From Pseudomonadota bacterium (GTDB lineage Bacteria > Myxococcota_A > UBA796 > GCA-2862545): a stretch of 64,000 nucleotides of DNA. The stretch's first letter is position 1. Every line of letters begins with the position of its first letter. The notes beneath the pieces are model-generated. The model did no database searches. It saw only the letters and a list, made by a program, of their open reading frames with translations, and was not told where the DNA came from. The translations under genes and the position numbers were made by a program. Location of the stretch: positions 1 through 64,000 of the forward strand of contig CANNIZ010000012.1 of assembly GCA_947505245.1 (NCBI GenBank), given 5' to 3'. Shown here piece after piece: positions 53,432 to 63,029 of this stretch.

Positions 53432-56400
53432 ATGGCCCTGAAGCTCACGTGCCCAAGTTGTGGCAGCCAGATGCCGATCACCGAGCCTCTGCCGCTGGCA
53501 GGTGACCAGGTCATGTGCAGCTGCGGAAACGCGCTGCTGATCACCTGGCCGAGTGAGGTGATGGACAAGCTCACCGCGCGGGGAATGCGGTTCCGGAGCG
53601 GCTCGCAGAAGACGGCGCAGGTCTTCTTCGATGACAGCGAGGCGCCCGCACCCGAGCGCGTAGAAGCGAGCGCATCGACGCTGAACGCCGCGCCGGCCCC
53701 GGATCGGCGCGCTCCGAAGGCTCCACCACCCCCGGCGCACCCGTCCGTCGCGCCCGCCCCGCTCGTGCCGATGGCCGCTCCGCCCGCGCCGGCGGCGTTT
53801 GACCGCCCGAGCGCGGTGGGAACGCAGGTCGAGACGACGCAGCAGGTCAGCCAGGATCCGAATTCGGTGTTCGGCTTCGGTGACCGCACCGTGCCTTCGC
53901 AGCGCACGCCGTACGGCGCCTTGCCGGGCAACCTGCCGGAGGCCGACTCGCAGAACCCGATGCCGAAGGTGCCCGGCCCCGACGGCGACGCCGGAGAGCC
54001 TGTCACCCTGGCTGATCAGAAGACCGAGGACGTCGACGTGAAGTGGTCCCCGCCTCCAAAGAAGGCAGCCACGCCCCCCCCCGCGGCGAAGGCGAGCGCG
54101 AAGGAAAAGAAGACTCCCGCGCCCGCGAAATCGGCGGTGCCGGCGAAGAAGCGCTCCGCGGTGGGCTGTATGGCGCGCCTCGGCGCGCTCGGGTTGCCGA
54201 TCGCCGCCGTGGTGCTTTGCACCGGCCTCGCAGGCACGGGCGGCGGGTACTGGTACTTCTCGCAAGACCTGCCGTCGGTCGAGGCGCTGCAAGCCTACGA
54301 GCCCGCCACGAGCACGATCATCTACGACAAGAACGGCGAGATCATGGGCGAGATCTACGAAGAGCGCCGGTACGTGACGCCGCTCGAGCAGATCCCCGCT
54401 CAGGTGCAAAACGCCTTTATCGCAGCGGAAGACGCGAACTTCCGCACCCACGGCGGCGTTGACTACATGGGCATCGTGCGCGCCGTGCTCCGCAACGCTG
54501 CGGCCGGAAAGAAGGCCCAGGGCGCGTCCACCATCACGCAGCAGGTCACGCGAAACTTCCTGCTCACCCGAGAAAAATCCATCGTCCGCAAGATCAAGGA
54601 GGTGATCCTCGCGTGGCGCATCGAGGACGTGTACGACAAGGACCACATCCTCTACTTGTACCTGAACGAGATCTACCTGGGCTCGGGCGCCTACGGCGTG
54701 GAAGCCGCCGCGCGCGTGTACTTCGACAAACACGCAAACGAGCTCACGCTGAGCGAAGCCGCGATGCTCGCGGGCCTCCCTCCGGCCCCGTCGCAGTACT
54801 CACCGCACAAGCACTTCGAACTCGCCAAGGAACGCCAGGCGTACGTGCTCGAGCAGATGGTGAAGAACGGGTACATCAAGCAGGCCGAGGCGGACGCCGC
54901 CTACGCCGAAAAGCTGCAGATCGTCGAGCGCTCGAACGACTTTCTCCAGAAGGCTCCCCACTTCACCGAGCACGTGCGGCGCTACCTCGTCGACAAGTAC
55001 GGCGAGGAGGCCGTCCTGAACGGCGGCCTGCAGGTGCACACCACCTGCGACCTCAAGCTTCAGCGGCTGGCGCAAGAGAAGCTCGTCGAGCACGTCGAAG
55101 ACATCGACAAGAGGATCGGCCTTCGGCGGGACAAGATGGAGACGTTGCCCGACGACGCGGCGATCGAGAAGCGACGCGCCGAGCATGAGGCCGCGATGAA
55201 CACGGCCTTCGCGAAGGCCCAGGACTCCGCGGGCCGCGTCCCCGAGTCGCCGCGCAGCATCCTCGAGCCCGGCAACACCTACGACGGCGTCGTGCTCGAG
55301 GTAAAGACGAAGTGGGTCCGCGTGGGCGTTGGCGTACACGAGGTGATCGTGCCGATCGCGTGGATGCCTTGGGCCTACCTGGCGGACCCAAATCGCCTGT
55401 GGAATCGCGAAGCGAACGACTTCACTGCGAACGTCGACGGTGACGGCGACGGCAAGGCGGACGGCCCGCTCGTCCGCAAGGGCGACGTCGTGAAGGTGAT
55501 CGTGACGAACCCGTCGACCAAGGCGCCGGCCATCGCCAAAGCGTTCGTCGGCACACCCGGTGAGACCAAGGACTTCATCGCCGCGAAGCTGTGGCAGGAC
55601 CCCGAGATCGAGGCAGCCCTCCTGTCGTTCGACCTCGACACGGGCGCCGTGCGAACGCTCGTGGGCGGCTCGGACTTCGCGGAGAGCCAGTTCATCCGCC
55701 CGACGCAGGCTCGTCGTCAGGTAGGTTCCACGTTCAAGCCGATCGTTTACGCCGCCGCGATCGACACCCGCCGCATCAACGCCGGCTCCGTCGTGACCGA
55801 CGCCCCGCTCGCGTTCGCGACCGCGGACGACTTCGTGTGGAAGCCCGACAACTTCGGCGGCGAGTACATGGGGAACATCACGCTCCGCATGGCGCTCTCC
55901 GCGTCGAAGAACACCTGCACCGTGCGCGTGATCGAGACGACCGACCCCGGCATGAACGGCGACGTCGTCTACCAATTCGCGCGCAAGCTCGGCCTGGGAG
56001 GCCCGCCCGCCAACGAGCTGCCGCCCGACTACGTGACGACACCGGAGAACGAGCACCTCTGCCCGTGGGTGAAAGAGGAGGTCGACAGCACCATCTGTTT
56101 CGACCACTACCCGCCGCGCACGGACACGGACACGAACACGCGCCACCGCGCGAACCTGAAGCCCGAAGACGTACACATGTGCCGTGCGTGCGACTACTCG
56201 ATGGCCCTCGGCTCCGCCGCGCTCACGATGGAAGAGCTGATGCGCGCGTACTCCGTGTTCGGCACGACCGGGCGCCTCGTTCAGCCCTATTACGTCGATG
56301 AGGTCGACGATCGGCACGGCGACGCGCTCGAAAAGCACGTGGTCAAAGAATTCCCGCAGGTGATCGACCCGGGCGTGGCGACGATCACGAACTGGCTGCT

Positions 56401-56818
56401 CCAGGGCGTCGTACAGGAGGGAACGGGCCACCCGGCGAGCGCGCTCGGCCTCACGGCCGCCGGAAAGACGGGCACGTCCAACGACAACAAGGACGTGTGG
56501 TTCGTCGGCATGACGCCGAACATCATCACGGCCGTGTGGATGGGCTTTGATCAGCCGCGGCGCATCGGCGTCTCCGCGACAGGCGGCAAGACCGCGATCC
56601 CGCTGTGGAACGAGTACATGAAGGTTGCAGCGCCGAAGGAATCGAACAGCAAGCCGTTCCGCACCGGCGGCGAGATCGAGTGGGCGCAGATCGACGAACA
56701 CACCGGCGCACGGGCCACCGGCGGGCGCAGCTACCCGTTCCTCAAGGGGACCACACCCGAAGACACGGGCGCCGTCGCGGGGCAGGCCACGCTCCAAGAC
56801 CTGACGACGGAGTTATGA
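53432..56818 (+). CDS. Class A penicillin-binding protein (PBP1A-type) with N-terminal zinc ribbon
   Basis: 1128 residues. Residues 1-40 hold a zinc ribbon (CPSCGS...CSCGN, four Cys). A Pro/Ala-rich cytoplasmic linker runs to about 245, then a transmembrane segment (about 250-275). The glycosyltransferase domain carries EDANFRTHGG near 332 and QGASTITQQVTRNF near 367. The transpeptidase domain carries STFK (Ser near 767), SKN near 825 and KTGTSN near 1011. It polymerises and cross-links peptidoglycan. The cytoplasmic ribbon and linker of about 245 residues are far longer than in most PBP1A and may sense or bind a regulator. A -10-like TAGAAT lies at 53375. Confidence 0.95.
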   Translation: MALKLTCPSCGSQMPITEPLPLAGDQVMCSCGNALLITWPSEVMDKLTARGMRFRSGSQKTAQVFFDDSEAPAPERVEASASTLNAAPAPDRRAPKAPPPPAHPSVAPAPLVPMAAPPAPAAFDRPSAVGTQVETTQQVSQDPNSVFGFGDRTVPSQRTPYGALPGNLPEADSQNPMPKVPGPDGDAGEPVTLADQKTEDVDVKWSPPPKKAATPPPAAKASAKEKKTPAPAKSAVPAKKRSAVGCMARLGALGLPIAAVVLCTGLAGTGGGYWYFSQDLPSVEALQAYEPATSTIIYDKNGEIMGEIYEERRYVTPLEQIPAQVQNAFIAAEDANFRTHGGVDYMGIVRAVLRNAAAGKKAQGASTITQQVTRNFLLTREKSIVRKIKEVILAWRIEDVYDKDHILYLYLNEIYLGSGAYGVEAAARVYFDKHANELTLSEAAMLAGLPPAPSQYSPHKHFELAKERQAYVLEQMVKNGYIKQAEADAAYAEKLQIVERSNDFLQKAPHFTEHVRRYLVDKYGEEAVLNGGLQVHTTCDLKLQRLAQEKLVEHVEDIDKRIGLRRDKMETLPDDAAIEKRRAEHEAAMNTAFAKAQDSAGRVPESPRSILEPGNTYDGVVLEVKTKWVRVGVGVHEVIVPIAWMPWAYLADPNRLWNREANDFTANVDGDGDGKADGPLVRKGDVVKVIVTNPSTKAPAIAKAFVGTPGETKDFIAAKLWQDPEIEAALLSFDLDTGAVRTLVGGSDFAESQFIRPTQARRQVGSTFKPIVYAAAIDTRRINAGSVVTDAPLAFATADDFVWKPDNFGGEYMGNITLRMALSASKNTCTVRVIETTDPGMNGDVVYQFARKLGLGGPPANELPPDYVTTPENEHLCPWVKEEVDSTICFDHYPPRTDTDTNTRHRANLKPEDVHMCRACDYSMALGSAALTMEELMRAYSVFGTTGRLVQPYYVDEVDDRHGDALEKHVVKEFPQVIDPGVATITNWLLQGVVQEGTGHPASALGLTAAGKTGTSNDNKDVWFVGMTPNIITAVWMGFDQPRRIGVSATGGKTAIPLWNEYMKVAAPKESNSKPFRTGGEIEWAQIDEHTGARATGGRSYPFLKGTTPEDTGAVAGQATLQDLTTEL

Positions 56819-57324
56819 GCCCGGGCATGCGGTTCATCGTCCTTTCCGGGTTGTTCGCCTCGCTGATCAGCTGCGTGTTGCCCACCAGCGGGTCGAGCAC
56901 GTCCACGAACGTCGATGAGTGCGCGGTGGGCGCGACGCTCAGCCCGCTCGAAGCGCACGTCGGAGACGTGGTGCAGCTGCTCGGCGGGCCCCTCACCGGC
57001 TCCGACGACACGATCGTGCGCGTCTCGGGCGTCCAGGCAGAGTTGGGGACGACCACGCGCTGCGAGCTGTGTGACGCCTGCGTCGTGCGTGAGGCCTGCG
57101 ATTGTGCCAACGCGTGCCCGACCTGCGATGCGGAGTGCGCTGATTGCACCCCCTCCCTCGCGTTCACCGTCCCCGACGTCGCCCCGGGCCTCGCGCCGGT
57201 GTCCCTGATCAACAGCTTTGGCGCCACCAATGAGCTCGTCCTGACCGTGCTCCCGACGCCGATCGACACCGACGTAGACACGGACACCGACGTGCCCGTG
57301 GACACGGACACGGACACGCCGTGA
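56815..57324 (+). CDS. Cys-rich lipoprotein with TIG-like domain and Asp-Thr tail
   Basis: 169 residues. ATG overlaps the PBP stop (ATGA). Leader MSPGMRFIVLSGLFASLISC with lipobox LISC (Cys20). The mature part reads like an IPT/TIG fold (LSPLEAHVGDVVQLLGGPL ... LAFTVPDVAPGLAPVSLINS) interrupted by a loop of about 30 residues with nine cysteines (CELCDACVVREACDCAN...). The C-terminus is an Asp-Thr-Val repeat. The Cys-rich loop suggests disulfides or metal binding. Cotranslation with the PBP hints at a cell-wall role. Confidence 0.65.
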   Translation: MSPGMRFIVLSGLFASLISCVLPTSGSSTSTNVDECAVGATLSPLEAHVGDVVQLLGGPLTGSDDTIVRVSGVQAELGTTTRCELCDACVVREACDCANACPTCDAECADCTPSLAFTVPDVAPGLAPVSLINSFGATNELVLTVLPTPIDTDVDTDTDVPVDTDTDTP

Positions 57325-58367
57325 TCGCCCTCATCGGCGCCACCGGGTTCACCGGCTCGCTCGTCGCGCGCGAGCTCGTCCGGCGCGGCGTGCCTGCGAT
57401 CTGGATCGCGCGCAGCGCCGAGCGAATGGACGCGCTCGCGAAAGACCTCGCGGTTGACGTCGAGCGCCGCGTCGCGTCGCCGACCGACGCAGAGGGTCTC
57501 ACGCGCGCCCTCGCCGGCTGTACGGTGGTGATCGACACGGTCGGCCCGTTCACCGATCTCGGGGAGCCCGTCGTGAAGGCGGCGATCGCTCTCGGCGCCC
57601 ATTACATCGACACCACCGGCGAGCAGGGCTTCATGCGCGCGATGCTCGACCGCCACGACGCCGCGGCGAAGGCGGCCAACGTCGCGGTGATCTGCGCCTG
57701 TGCCTACGAGTACGCGCTCGGCGAGTGCGTCGCCACGCTCGCAGCTGCCGAAATGGACGGGTCGTCCGACGTCGACGTGTACTACCTCGTCATGGGCGGC
57801 AGCGTCTCGCACGGCACCGCGAAGAGCGCGCTGCACGTCGCCGGCGAGGGCGGTGTGCGGCTCGAGAACGGGGTGCTGGTCCCGGAGCACCTCGCGAGCG
57901 GAACCGTCGCGGTCCCCGGCTACGACCAGCCTCGCACCGTAGTGAGCGTCCCCGGCGGCGAGGCCTTGCACCTCGCCCGGCACACGCGCGTCCGCTCGGT
58001 GCGCTCCTGGATGGGCGTGCCGCCCGCGATGACGCGGTGGCTGTTCGCGAGCCCGCTGCTCGGCGCGCTGGCGCTGGGCCCCGTGCGACGGCTCGTCGAT
58101 CACCTCGTCGACACGCGCGTCCGCGAGCCGTCCGCGTCCCAGCGCGAAGCAGCCCGGTTCATCGTGCTCGCGCGAGCGCGTTCCGGCGCACGGGAGGTGA
58201 CGCGGCGCGTCGACGGACGTGATCCCTACGCCACGACGGCGGCCCTTACCGTCGAAGCCGCGACGCGCCTGCTCGCCGCTCCCCCGAAGGCGATCGGCGT
58301 GACGAGCGCAGCCGCCGCATTCGACCCCGTCGGCTTCCTCGCCGGGGTGGGCCTCACCGCGTCATAG
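57321..58367 (+). CDS. Saccharopine dehydrogenase-like NAD(P)-binding oxidoreductase
   Basis: 348 residues, GTG start overlapping the upstream stop (GTGA). The Rossmann loop GATGFTGSLVARELVRRG is at residues 6-23 and fits the trans-acting enoyl reductase / saccharopine dehydrogenase-like group, as do TVVIDTVGPFTDLGEPVVKA and GAHYIDTTGEQGF. The C-terminal half is less conserved. Related proteins reduce lipid or polyketide intermediates; the substrate is not inferable. The end overlaps the convergent gene by 6 bases. Confidence 0.8.
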   Translation: MIALIGATGFTGSLVARELVRRGVPAIWIARSAERMDALAKDLAVDVERRVASPTDAEGLTRALAGCTVVIDTVGPFTDLGEPVVKAAIALGAHYIDTTGEQGFMRAMLDRHDAAAKAANVAVICACAYEYALGECVATLAAAEMDGSSDVDVYYLVMGGSVSHGTAKSALHVAGEGGVRLENGVLVPEHLASGTVAVPGYDQPRTVVSVPGGEALHLARHTRVRSVRSWMGVPPAMTRWLFASPLLGALALGPVRRLVDHLVDTRVREPSASQREAARFIVLARARSGAREVTRRVDGRDPYATTAALTVEAATRLLAAPPKAIGVTSAAAAFDPVGFLAGVGLTAS

Positions 58368-58814
58368 GACGCCGGGGGCGGTCCACCGCTCAGCCGCGTG
58401 TTCCCGGGTGGCGACGACCTCGATCAGCTCGCCGTCGCCGTCGATGTCCGCGATGCCGTGCACCGCGAAGTCGTCGCCGCCGTTCACGATCCACATCGCG
58501 TGGAGCGTCGTGGGCGACGCGTCCAAGATCGACCAGCACGGAGCGGCGTGCCAGCCCGCGTCGTGGGCTTCGATCGCCGTGCGGGCGGCGTCCTCGCTCC
58601 CGCACGATCCGACGGGGCCCGCCGCGGCCTGCCGGACGAGGGCCCCCCGAAGCGCGTCCACGTCCTCCACGAGCGCGTCCACGCGCGCCTGGCGCTCCGC
58701 CTCGGGGTCGAGAACGTGGGCCACCGCCGTGACCACCAGCGGCACGAACAGGGCCGCGACCACGGACACCCACGGCATCCGGCTGGTCCCCGAGCCCGCC
58801 GCGCTCACCTGCAC
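58362..58814 (-). CDS. Hypothetical membrane-anchored protein
   Basis: 150 residues from the GTG at 58814 (GGGAGG 5 bases upstream). One transmembrane segment (about 15-33, [19 protein letters not shown]) is followed by a helix and a small domain with two Cys (GSCGSE, APCWSI) and a pilin-like ending [20 protein letters not shown]. That ending resembles the C-terminal strands of type IV pilin-like proteins, but the prepilin cleavage motif is missing. Function unknown. Confidence 0.55.
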   Translation of the reverse strand: MQVSAAGSGTSRMPWVSVVAALFVPLVVTAVAHVLDPEAERQARVDALVEDVDALRGALVRQAAAGPVGSCGSEDAARTAIEAHDAGWHAAPCWSILDASPTTLHAMWIVNGGDDFAVHGIADIDGDGELIEVVATREHAAERWTAPGVL

Positions 58815-58868
58815 CGGCACCTCCCGGCGCAGCCTACCCGGACCCGGCCACGCGCGGTAAGGGAACCG

Positions 58869-59726
58869 ATGCGCAATCTCACCGCGGTCCTCGGAAACTC
58901 CCAGCGCCTCGACGGGGGCGCGATGTACGGCAACGCGCCCAGGCCCATGTGGGAGGCGTGGAGCCCTCCCGACGCGCAGAACCGGATCCCGCTCGCGTGC
59001 CGCGCGATGCTGGTGCGCGAGCCCGATCGCGTCGTGCTCTGCGAAGCCGGCATCGGCGTGTTCTTCGAGCCCAAACTCCGAGCACGGTACGGCGTGGCCG
59101 AAGAGCGGCACGTGCTGCTCGACTCGCTCGCAGCCGTCGGACTGACGGACGCCGACGTTGACGTCGTCGTGTTGTCGCACCTGCACTTCGATCACGCCGG
59201 TGGGCTGCTCTCAGCCTGGGACGGCGGCCCGGCCCGGCTGCTGTTCCCGAACGCGCGCTTCGTCGTCGGAAAGCAGGCTTGGGAGCGCGCTCAGCGGCCC
59301 CATGCGCGCGATCGGGCCTCGTTCGTCCCCCCGTTGAACGCGCTGCTCGAGGCCTCGGGCCGCCTGGAGATCGTCGACGGAAGCTCATCGGCCCTGCTTG
59401 GCGAGGGCTGGCGGTTCCACCTGTCGCACGGACACACACCCGGGCTGCTGCTCGCAGAGGTCGACCTTCCGGATGGCCCCGTGGTGTTCGGCGGCGACCT
59501 CGTCCCGGGGACGCCGTGGGTCCACGTGCCGATCACGATGGGCTACGATCGTTTTCCCGAGCTGCTGATCGAAGAGAAGGACCACCTGTTCGCCGACCTC
59601 GTCGCGCGGAACGGACGCCTGTTCTACACGCACGATCCGCGCACCGCGCTCTCGCGAATCACCCGCGACGATCGCGGAAAGTATTCGGCCATCGACCTCG
59701 TCGCCGCGCCGGTGGGGGTCGCATGA
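58869..59726 (+). CDS. Metallo-beta-lactamase fold hydrolase
   Basis: 285 residues. The metal-binding motif HLHFDHAGG (HxHxDH) is near residue 102; a second His lies in LSHGHTPG near 185, an Asp in [10 protein letters not shown] and a His in FYTHDP near 255. The N-terminus ([17 protein letters not shown]) and length fit MBL-fold hydrolases of the glyoxalase II/lactonase type. No signal peptide, so it is probably cytoplasmic. It overlaps the LD-carboxypeptidase gene (ATGA). Confidence 0.85.
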   Translation: MRNLTAVLGNSQRLDGGAMYGNAPRPMWEAWSPPDAQNRIPLACRAMLVREPDRVVLCEAGIGVFFEPKLRARYGVAEERHVLLDSLAAVGLTDADVDVVVLSHLHFDHAGGLLSAWDGGPARLLFPNARFVVGKQAWERAQRPHARDRASFVPPLNALLEASGRLEIVDGSSSALLGEGWRFHLSHGHTPGLLLAEVDLPDGPVVFGGDLVPGTPWVHVPITMGYDRFPELLIEEKDHLFADLVARNGRLFYTHDPRTALSRITRDDRGKYSAIDLVAAPVGVA

Positions 59727-60580
59727 AGCCGCTGCGAAAGGGCGCTCGAATCGCCGTCGTCGCGCCGAGCGGGATCTTCGACCCGGTGCGGCTCGAAGCG
59801 GGCCTCGCGCTGGCGCGGGCCCATGGCCTCGATCCGCAGCCGTTTCCCGCCATGCTCGCGCCCTACCGGTTCCTCGCCGCCGACGACGCGACCCGCGCCG
59901 CCCACCTGATCCAGGCCCTCACCGAACCCGGCTGGGACGCGGTGTGGATCGCGCGCGGCGGCTACGGCCTGACGCGCCTGCTCGACCGCATCCCCTACGA
60001 TCGGCTCGACGAGCGGCCGGTGATCGGGTTCTCCGACGTTACGGCCCTGCTCCAGGCGCTGCCCGCCCACGTGCCTCGCGTCCACGGCCCCATGCCCCAC
60101 TCGCTGCCGATCACCGACGCGGCGAGCGTGGACGCGCTGTTTGACCTGCTGGCTGGAGTGCCGGTCTCCCCGCTGCAAGGCACAGCCTTTGTGCCCGGGC
60201 ACGCCGAAGGACCGCTCGTGGTCGGCAACCTGACGATGTTCGCAGCCCTGTGCGGCACGCGCTGGCAGCCTCGCTGGCGCGACGCGATCGTCGTGCTGGA
60301 AGACGTCGGCGAGGCGCCCTATCGCATCGATCGCGTGCTGCAGCAGCTTCGGCAGTCCGGCGCGTTCGATGGCGTCGCGGCCGTCTGCTTCGGAGAGTTC
60401 GACAAGTGCAGTCCGGGGCCCGGCACCGGCTACGCGCTGGAAGAGGTGCTCGTGGACGCGGTCTACGACCTGGGCGTGCCCGTCCTCGGCATGCTGCCCG
60501 TCGGCCACGGAGCGCGAAACCGCGCGGTCGTGTGGGGCGCGGCCGCTCGCATCGAGGGCGCCCAGCTCGTCATCACCTGA
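59723..60580 (+). CDS. LD-carboxypeptidase (S66 family)
   Basis: 285 residues. S66 landmarks: RIAVVAPSG near residue 9, [16 protein letters not shown] near 75, the nucleophile Ser in [13 protein letters not shown] near 101, [28 protein letters not shown] with the catalytic Glu near 195, and the catalytic His in LPVGHGARN near 262. It trims the terminal D-Ala from tetrapeptides during cytoplasmic murein recycling. It starts at an ATG that overlaps the MBL-fold gene stop. Confidence 0.9.
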   Translation: MKPLRKGARIAVVAPSGIFDPVRLEAGLALARAHGLDPQPFPAMLAPYRFLAADDATRAAHLIQALTEPGWDAVWIARGGYGLTRLLDRIPYDRLDERPVIGFSDVTALLQALPAHVPRVHGPMPHSLPITDAASVDALFDLLAGVPVSPLQGTAFVPGHAEGPLVVGNLTMFAALCGTRWQPRWRDAIVVLEDVGEAPYRIDRVLQQLRQSGAFDGVAAVCFGEFDKCSPGPGTGYALEEVLVDAVYDLGVPVLGMLPVGHGARNRAVVWGAAARIEGAQLVIT

Positions 60581-60629
60581 GCTTGATCCGATCGGCCTTT
60601 CCGTGGCACGATGACCCCTCGGGGGCGCC

Positions 60630-60728
60630 GTGGGTCGGTTGGTGGCATCGGTCGGGGTGTTGATCGTCCTCGCGTGGGCGATGCACGAGATCGTCTACCT
60701 GCACGAGATCCGCGAGAGTCTAGCGTAG
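60630..60728 (+). CDS. Possible small membrane protein (32 residues)
   Basis: GTG-started frame encoding MGRLVASVGVLIVLAWAMHE and 12 more residues, ending in TAG at 60726-60728. It has one predicted transmembrane helix (about 3-18) followed by a short charged tail. A G-rich stretch lies 4 bases upstream but is not a clear Shine-Dalgarno. The end runs into dispersed repeat copy D. Without homologues it may be chance. Confidence 0.28.
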   Translation: MGRLVASVGVLIVLAWAMHEIVYLHEIRESLA

Positions 60729-60780
60729 TCACCGCCGCAAGCGAAGCGCGCAGCGAGGCGAAGCCGAGCGAAGTCCCCGC
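60721..60780 (-). repeat. Dispersed GC-rich repeat, copy D
   Basis: Read on the minus strand: CTTCGCTCGGCTTCGC, then CTCGCTGCGCGCTTCGCTTGCG and GACTACGCTA. The middle 22 bases equal those in the gltE-like leader. It lies just after the 3' end of the sigma-factor gene. Confidence 0.7.
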
Positions 60781-61664
60781 TAATACGCGTCCAGGAACGA
60801 CTCGAGGTTCTTGCGGCGCTTGGCGTGCCGCAGCTTGCGGAGCGCCTTGATCTCGATCTGGCGGATGCGCTCGCGGGTGAGCGCGAACCGCGTGCCGATC
60901 TCTTCGAGCGAGTAGTTCGTGGCCTCGCCGATGCCGTAGCGCATGCGGATGACCTTCTCCTCGCGCGGCGACAGGCTCGAAAGCACCGTGTCGATCTCGT
61001 CGCGGAGGGAGGCGTCTTCGAGCGCCTGCGACGGGGCCGGCGTGTCGAGGTTCTCGACGAAGTCCATCACGGTGGAGTCGCTGTCTTCGCTGACTTCCGC
61101 GTCCAGGCTCATGGGCTCGCGCGTCATCTTCAGGATGGCGTCGATCTTCTCGACCTCCATCTCCAGGTGCGCGGCGATCTCGACGACGCTGGGCTCGCGA
61201 CCGTACTGCTGGAACAGCATCTTCTGGGTCTGGTTGATGCGGTTCACGACTTCGAGCTTGTAGATCGGGATGCGAATGGTCCGGATCTGCGACTCGATCG
61301 CGCGGATGATGCTCTGGCGGATCCACCACGACGCGTAGGTGCTGAACTTGAAGCCGCGCGTCCAATCGAACTTTTCGACGGCCTTGATCAGGCCGAGGTT
61401 GCCTTCCTGGATGAGGTCGGCGAGCGGGAGGCCGCGGTAGCTGTACTGCTTGCCGATGGAGACGACGAGGCGCAGGTTGGCCTTTACAAGCGCAGCTTTC
61501 GCCATCTCGGCGTCGGGGCCGCCCATGTCGATGCGGCGAGCGACCTCGACCTCGTCCGTGCCATTGAGCAGCGGGATCGCGCCCATGCTGCGCAGGTATT
61601 TGTTCAGGAGCGCCTCGCCCTGGCCTTCATCCTGCGTGCGCTTCGCTTTGACGGCTTGGCTCAT
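60780..61664 (-). CDS. RpoD-family (group 1/2) RNA polymerase sigma factor
   Basis: 294 residues, ATG 61664 with AAGGAG 6 bases upstream. Region 1.2 ([20 protein letters not shown]), region 2 ([22 protein letters not shown], then [20 protein letters not shown] for -10 recognition), region 3 and region 4 ([20 protein letters not shown] for -35 recognition) are all present. It lacks the long N-terminal region 1.1 and spacer of the main RpoD, so it is more likely a group 2 alternative (RpoS-like or SigB/C-like) than the primary factor, though a short primary factor cannot be excluded. Confidence 0.92.
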   Translation of the reverse strand: MSQAVKAKRTQDEGQGEALLNKYLRSMGAIPLLNGTDEVEVARRIDMGGPDAEMAKAALVKANLRLVVSIGKQYSYRGLPLADLIQEGNLGLIKAVEKFDWTRGFKFSTYASWWIRQSIIRAIESQIRTIRIPIYKLEVVNRINQTQKMLFQQYGREPSVVEIAAHLEMEVEKIDAILKMTREPMSLDAEVSEDSDSTVMDFVENLDTPAPSQALEDASLRDEIDTVLSSLSPREEKVIRMRYGIGEATNYSLEEIGTRFALTRERIRQIEIKALRKLRHAKRRKNLESFLDAY

Positions 61665-61899
61665 GGGAGTCTCCTTGGGCGTGCTGAGAAGTACAAGAGC
61701 AAGGCACGTGCCAGCATTCGGCACGGGTCGTCATGGCTCGTCTCAGGTCGTTTCGGATCGTCGGGAACCACCCTTGTCAGGGGATTGTCAACGAGCGTGA
61801 CGAACCGGGTCGGCGCGGGATTCGAACCGTACGCTCCGCCGGACGCCGTCCAAACTTCTTGACGTTTTCGCGCGGAGTCGCTTTGCGACGAGGCGATCG

Positions 61900-62994
61900 T
61901 CAGTTCGAAGATTCGGACGCCCGCGCGGGCCCTGCGGCAGCAGCGCCCTCGAGCGCGGCATACGGATCGCGGTGACCTGACGTAATCTCACCGATTCGCT
62001 TGATGAAACCGAGAAGATCGCCGCCCTGGGCGTCGAGCACCGCCTGGAACTGCTCCGGGCTGCGATTGTAGACCCGGAATTGCATCATCCGGGCGTTGTT
62101 CCAGGACCCTTGCTGGACCCACCGAACGAGACGCTGGGGTCGCGCGAGGCCGGCCCCGGCGAGGCGAGTGGGCAGCGTCGCGAACAGCCGCTCCTTCTCG
62201 GCGATCTTCTGCCGGCGGGAGAGCGCGGGGTCCTTGAAGTCGCGATCGAGTTCGACGAACACCTCGTGCAACACGGCGTTCATGCGCCTTCCGTCCGCCG
62301 TCACCGCCTCGGCGGCGACCACCTCTGGAGAGCCTGCACCGTACTTGTCGACGAGGTAGCCGTGGGAAGCCTTTTCCCCGACGAAGTTCGCGAACGACTC
62401 GTTGAACTCGACGCTTCCGGGGATCCACAACGTCGCGTGGGCGGTCTCGTGCAGCAGCGTGTCCGACAGGCGCTGCTCGGACCAGTTCAGCATGTCCGGG
62501 ACGATGGGCATGTCGTACCAACCGAGCGACGAGAACGCGCCCGCCGTGCGGACGTACACGTCATAGTCCTGGCCCCGCAACGAGGTGGCCCACACCTCCG
62601 CGTCGCCGCGGTCGAAGAAGCCGAGGTACGGGATGGTGCCGACGATCGGAAACGACCACGCGACCGGCGTGAACGACGCCCGATCACAGGCCGACACGTT
62701 CCAGATCGTGCGCGACCAGTCGGGGTTGATAACGGTGTAGTTGGCGTTCGACTGCAGGCCGATTCGCGCGCCGTACGCCTGAATCTCGGGGATCTGCGCG
62801 AGCCGCTTTCGCTGGACTTCGGTCCAGCGGGGGTCCTCGGAAATTCCCGCGAGCGGCACCCGTCCCCACAGGTATTGAGCCTGATAACCAGCCTGGGAAG
62901 CCAGGTACCGAACGACGCCCGTACTCGCAAGAGCGACCCCCGCGAGGGCGACACCCACGAGGACCGCTATTGCCGCTCGTCTGCGCGTGGACAC
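61900..62994 (-). CDS. Membrane-anchored putative aminopeptidase (HExxH)
   Basis: 364 residues from the GTG at 62994. A signal/anchor helix lies at about 5-24. The family phrases WSFPIVGTIPYLGFFDRGDA, AGAFSSLGWYDMPI and the zinc motif HETAH near residue 193 followed by VEFNESFANFVGEKA match a group of putative aminopeptidases (DUF2265-type) seen in Proteobacteria. The Glu in NESFA is the likely third ligand. The active site would face the periplasm. Substrate unknown. Divergent from the second ExbB gene. Confidence 0.82.
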   Translation of the reverse strand: MSTRRRAAIAVLVGVALAGVALASTGVVRYLASQAGYQAQYLWGRVPLAGISEDPRWTEVQRKRLAQIPEIQAYGARIGLQSNANYTVINPDWSRTIWNVSACDRASFTPVAWSFPIVGTIPYLGFFDRGDAEVWATSLRGQDYDVYVRTAGAFSSLGWYDMPIVPDMLNWSEQRLSDTLLHETAHATLWIPGSVEFNESFANFVGEKASHGYLVDKYGAGSPEVVAAEAVTADGRRMNAVLHEVFVELDRDFKDPALSRRQKIAEKERLFATLPTRLAGAGLARPQRLVRWVQQGSWNNARMMQFRVYNRSPEQFQAVLDAQGGDLLGFIKRIGEITSGHRDPYAALEGAAAAGPARASESSN

Positions 62995-63029
62995 AACGAG
63001 TCGGGTAACATCGACGTGCAGGAGGCGTA

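Noticed and set aside
54800-56797. A 665-residue open frame on the minus strand
   Set aside because: Antisense to the PBP transpeptidase domain with its SxxK and KTGT motifs; no domain seen.
61815-61850. A tRNA-like T-loop phrase GGTTCGAATCCCGCG on the minus strand
   Set aside because: The T-stem does not pair (TACGG against CCCGC) and no matching acceptor or anticodon arm lies upstream, so no tRNA or attachment site is called.
61665-61899. 235-base gap upstream of the sigma-factor gene
   Set aside because: It has a TTGACA on the minus strand (61791-61786) but no matching -10, and no open frame or stable hairpin was recognised.
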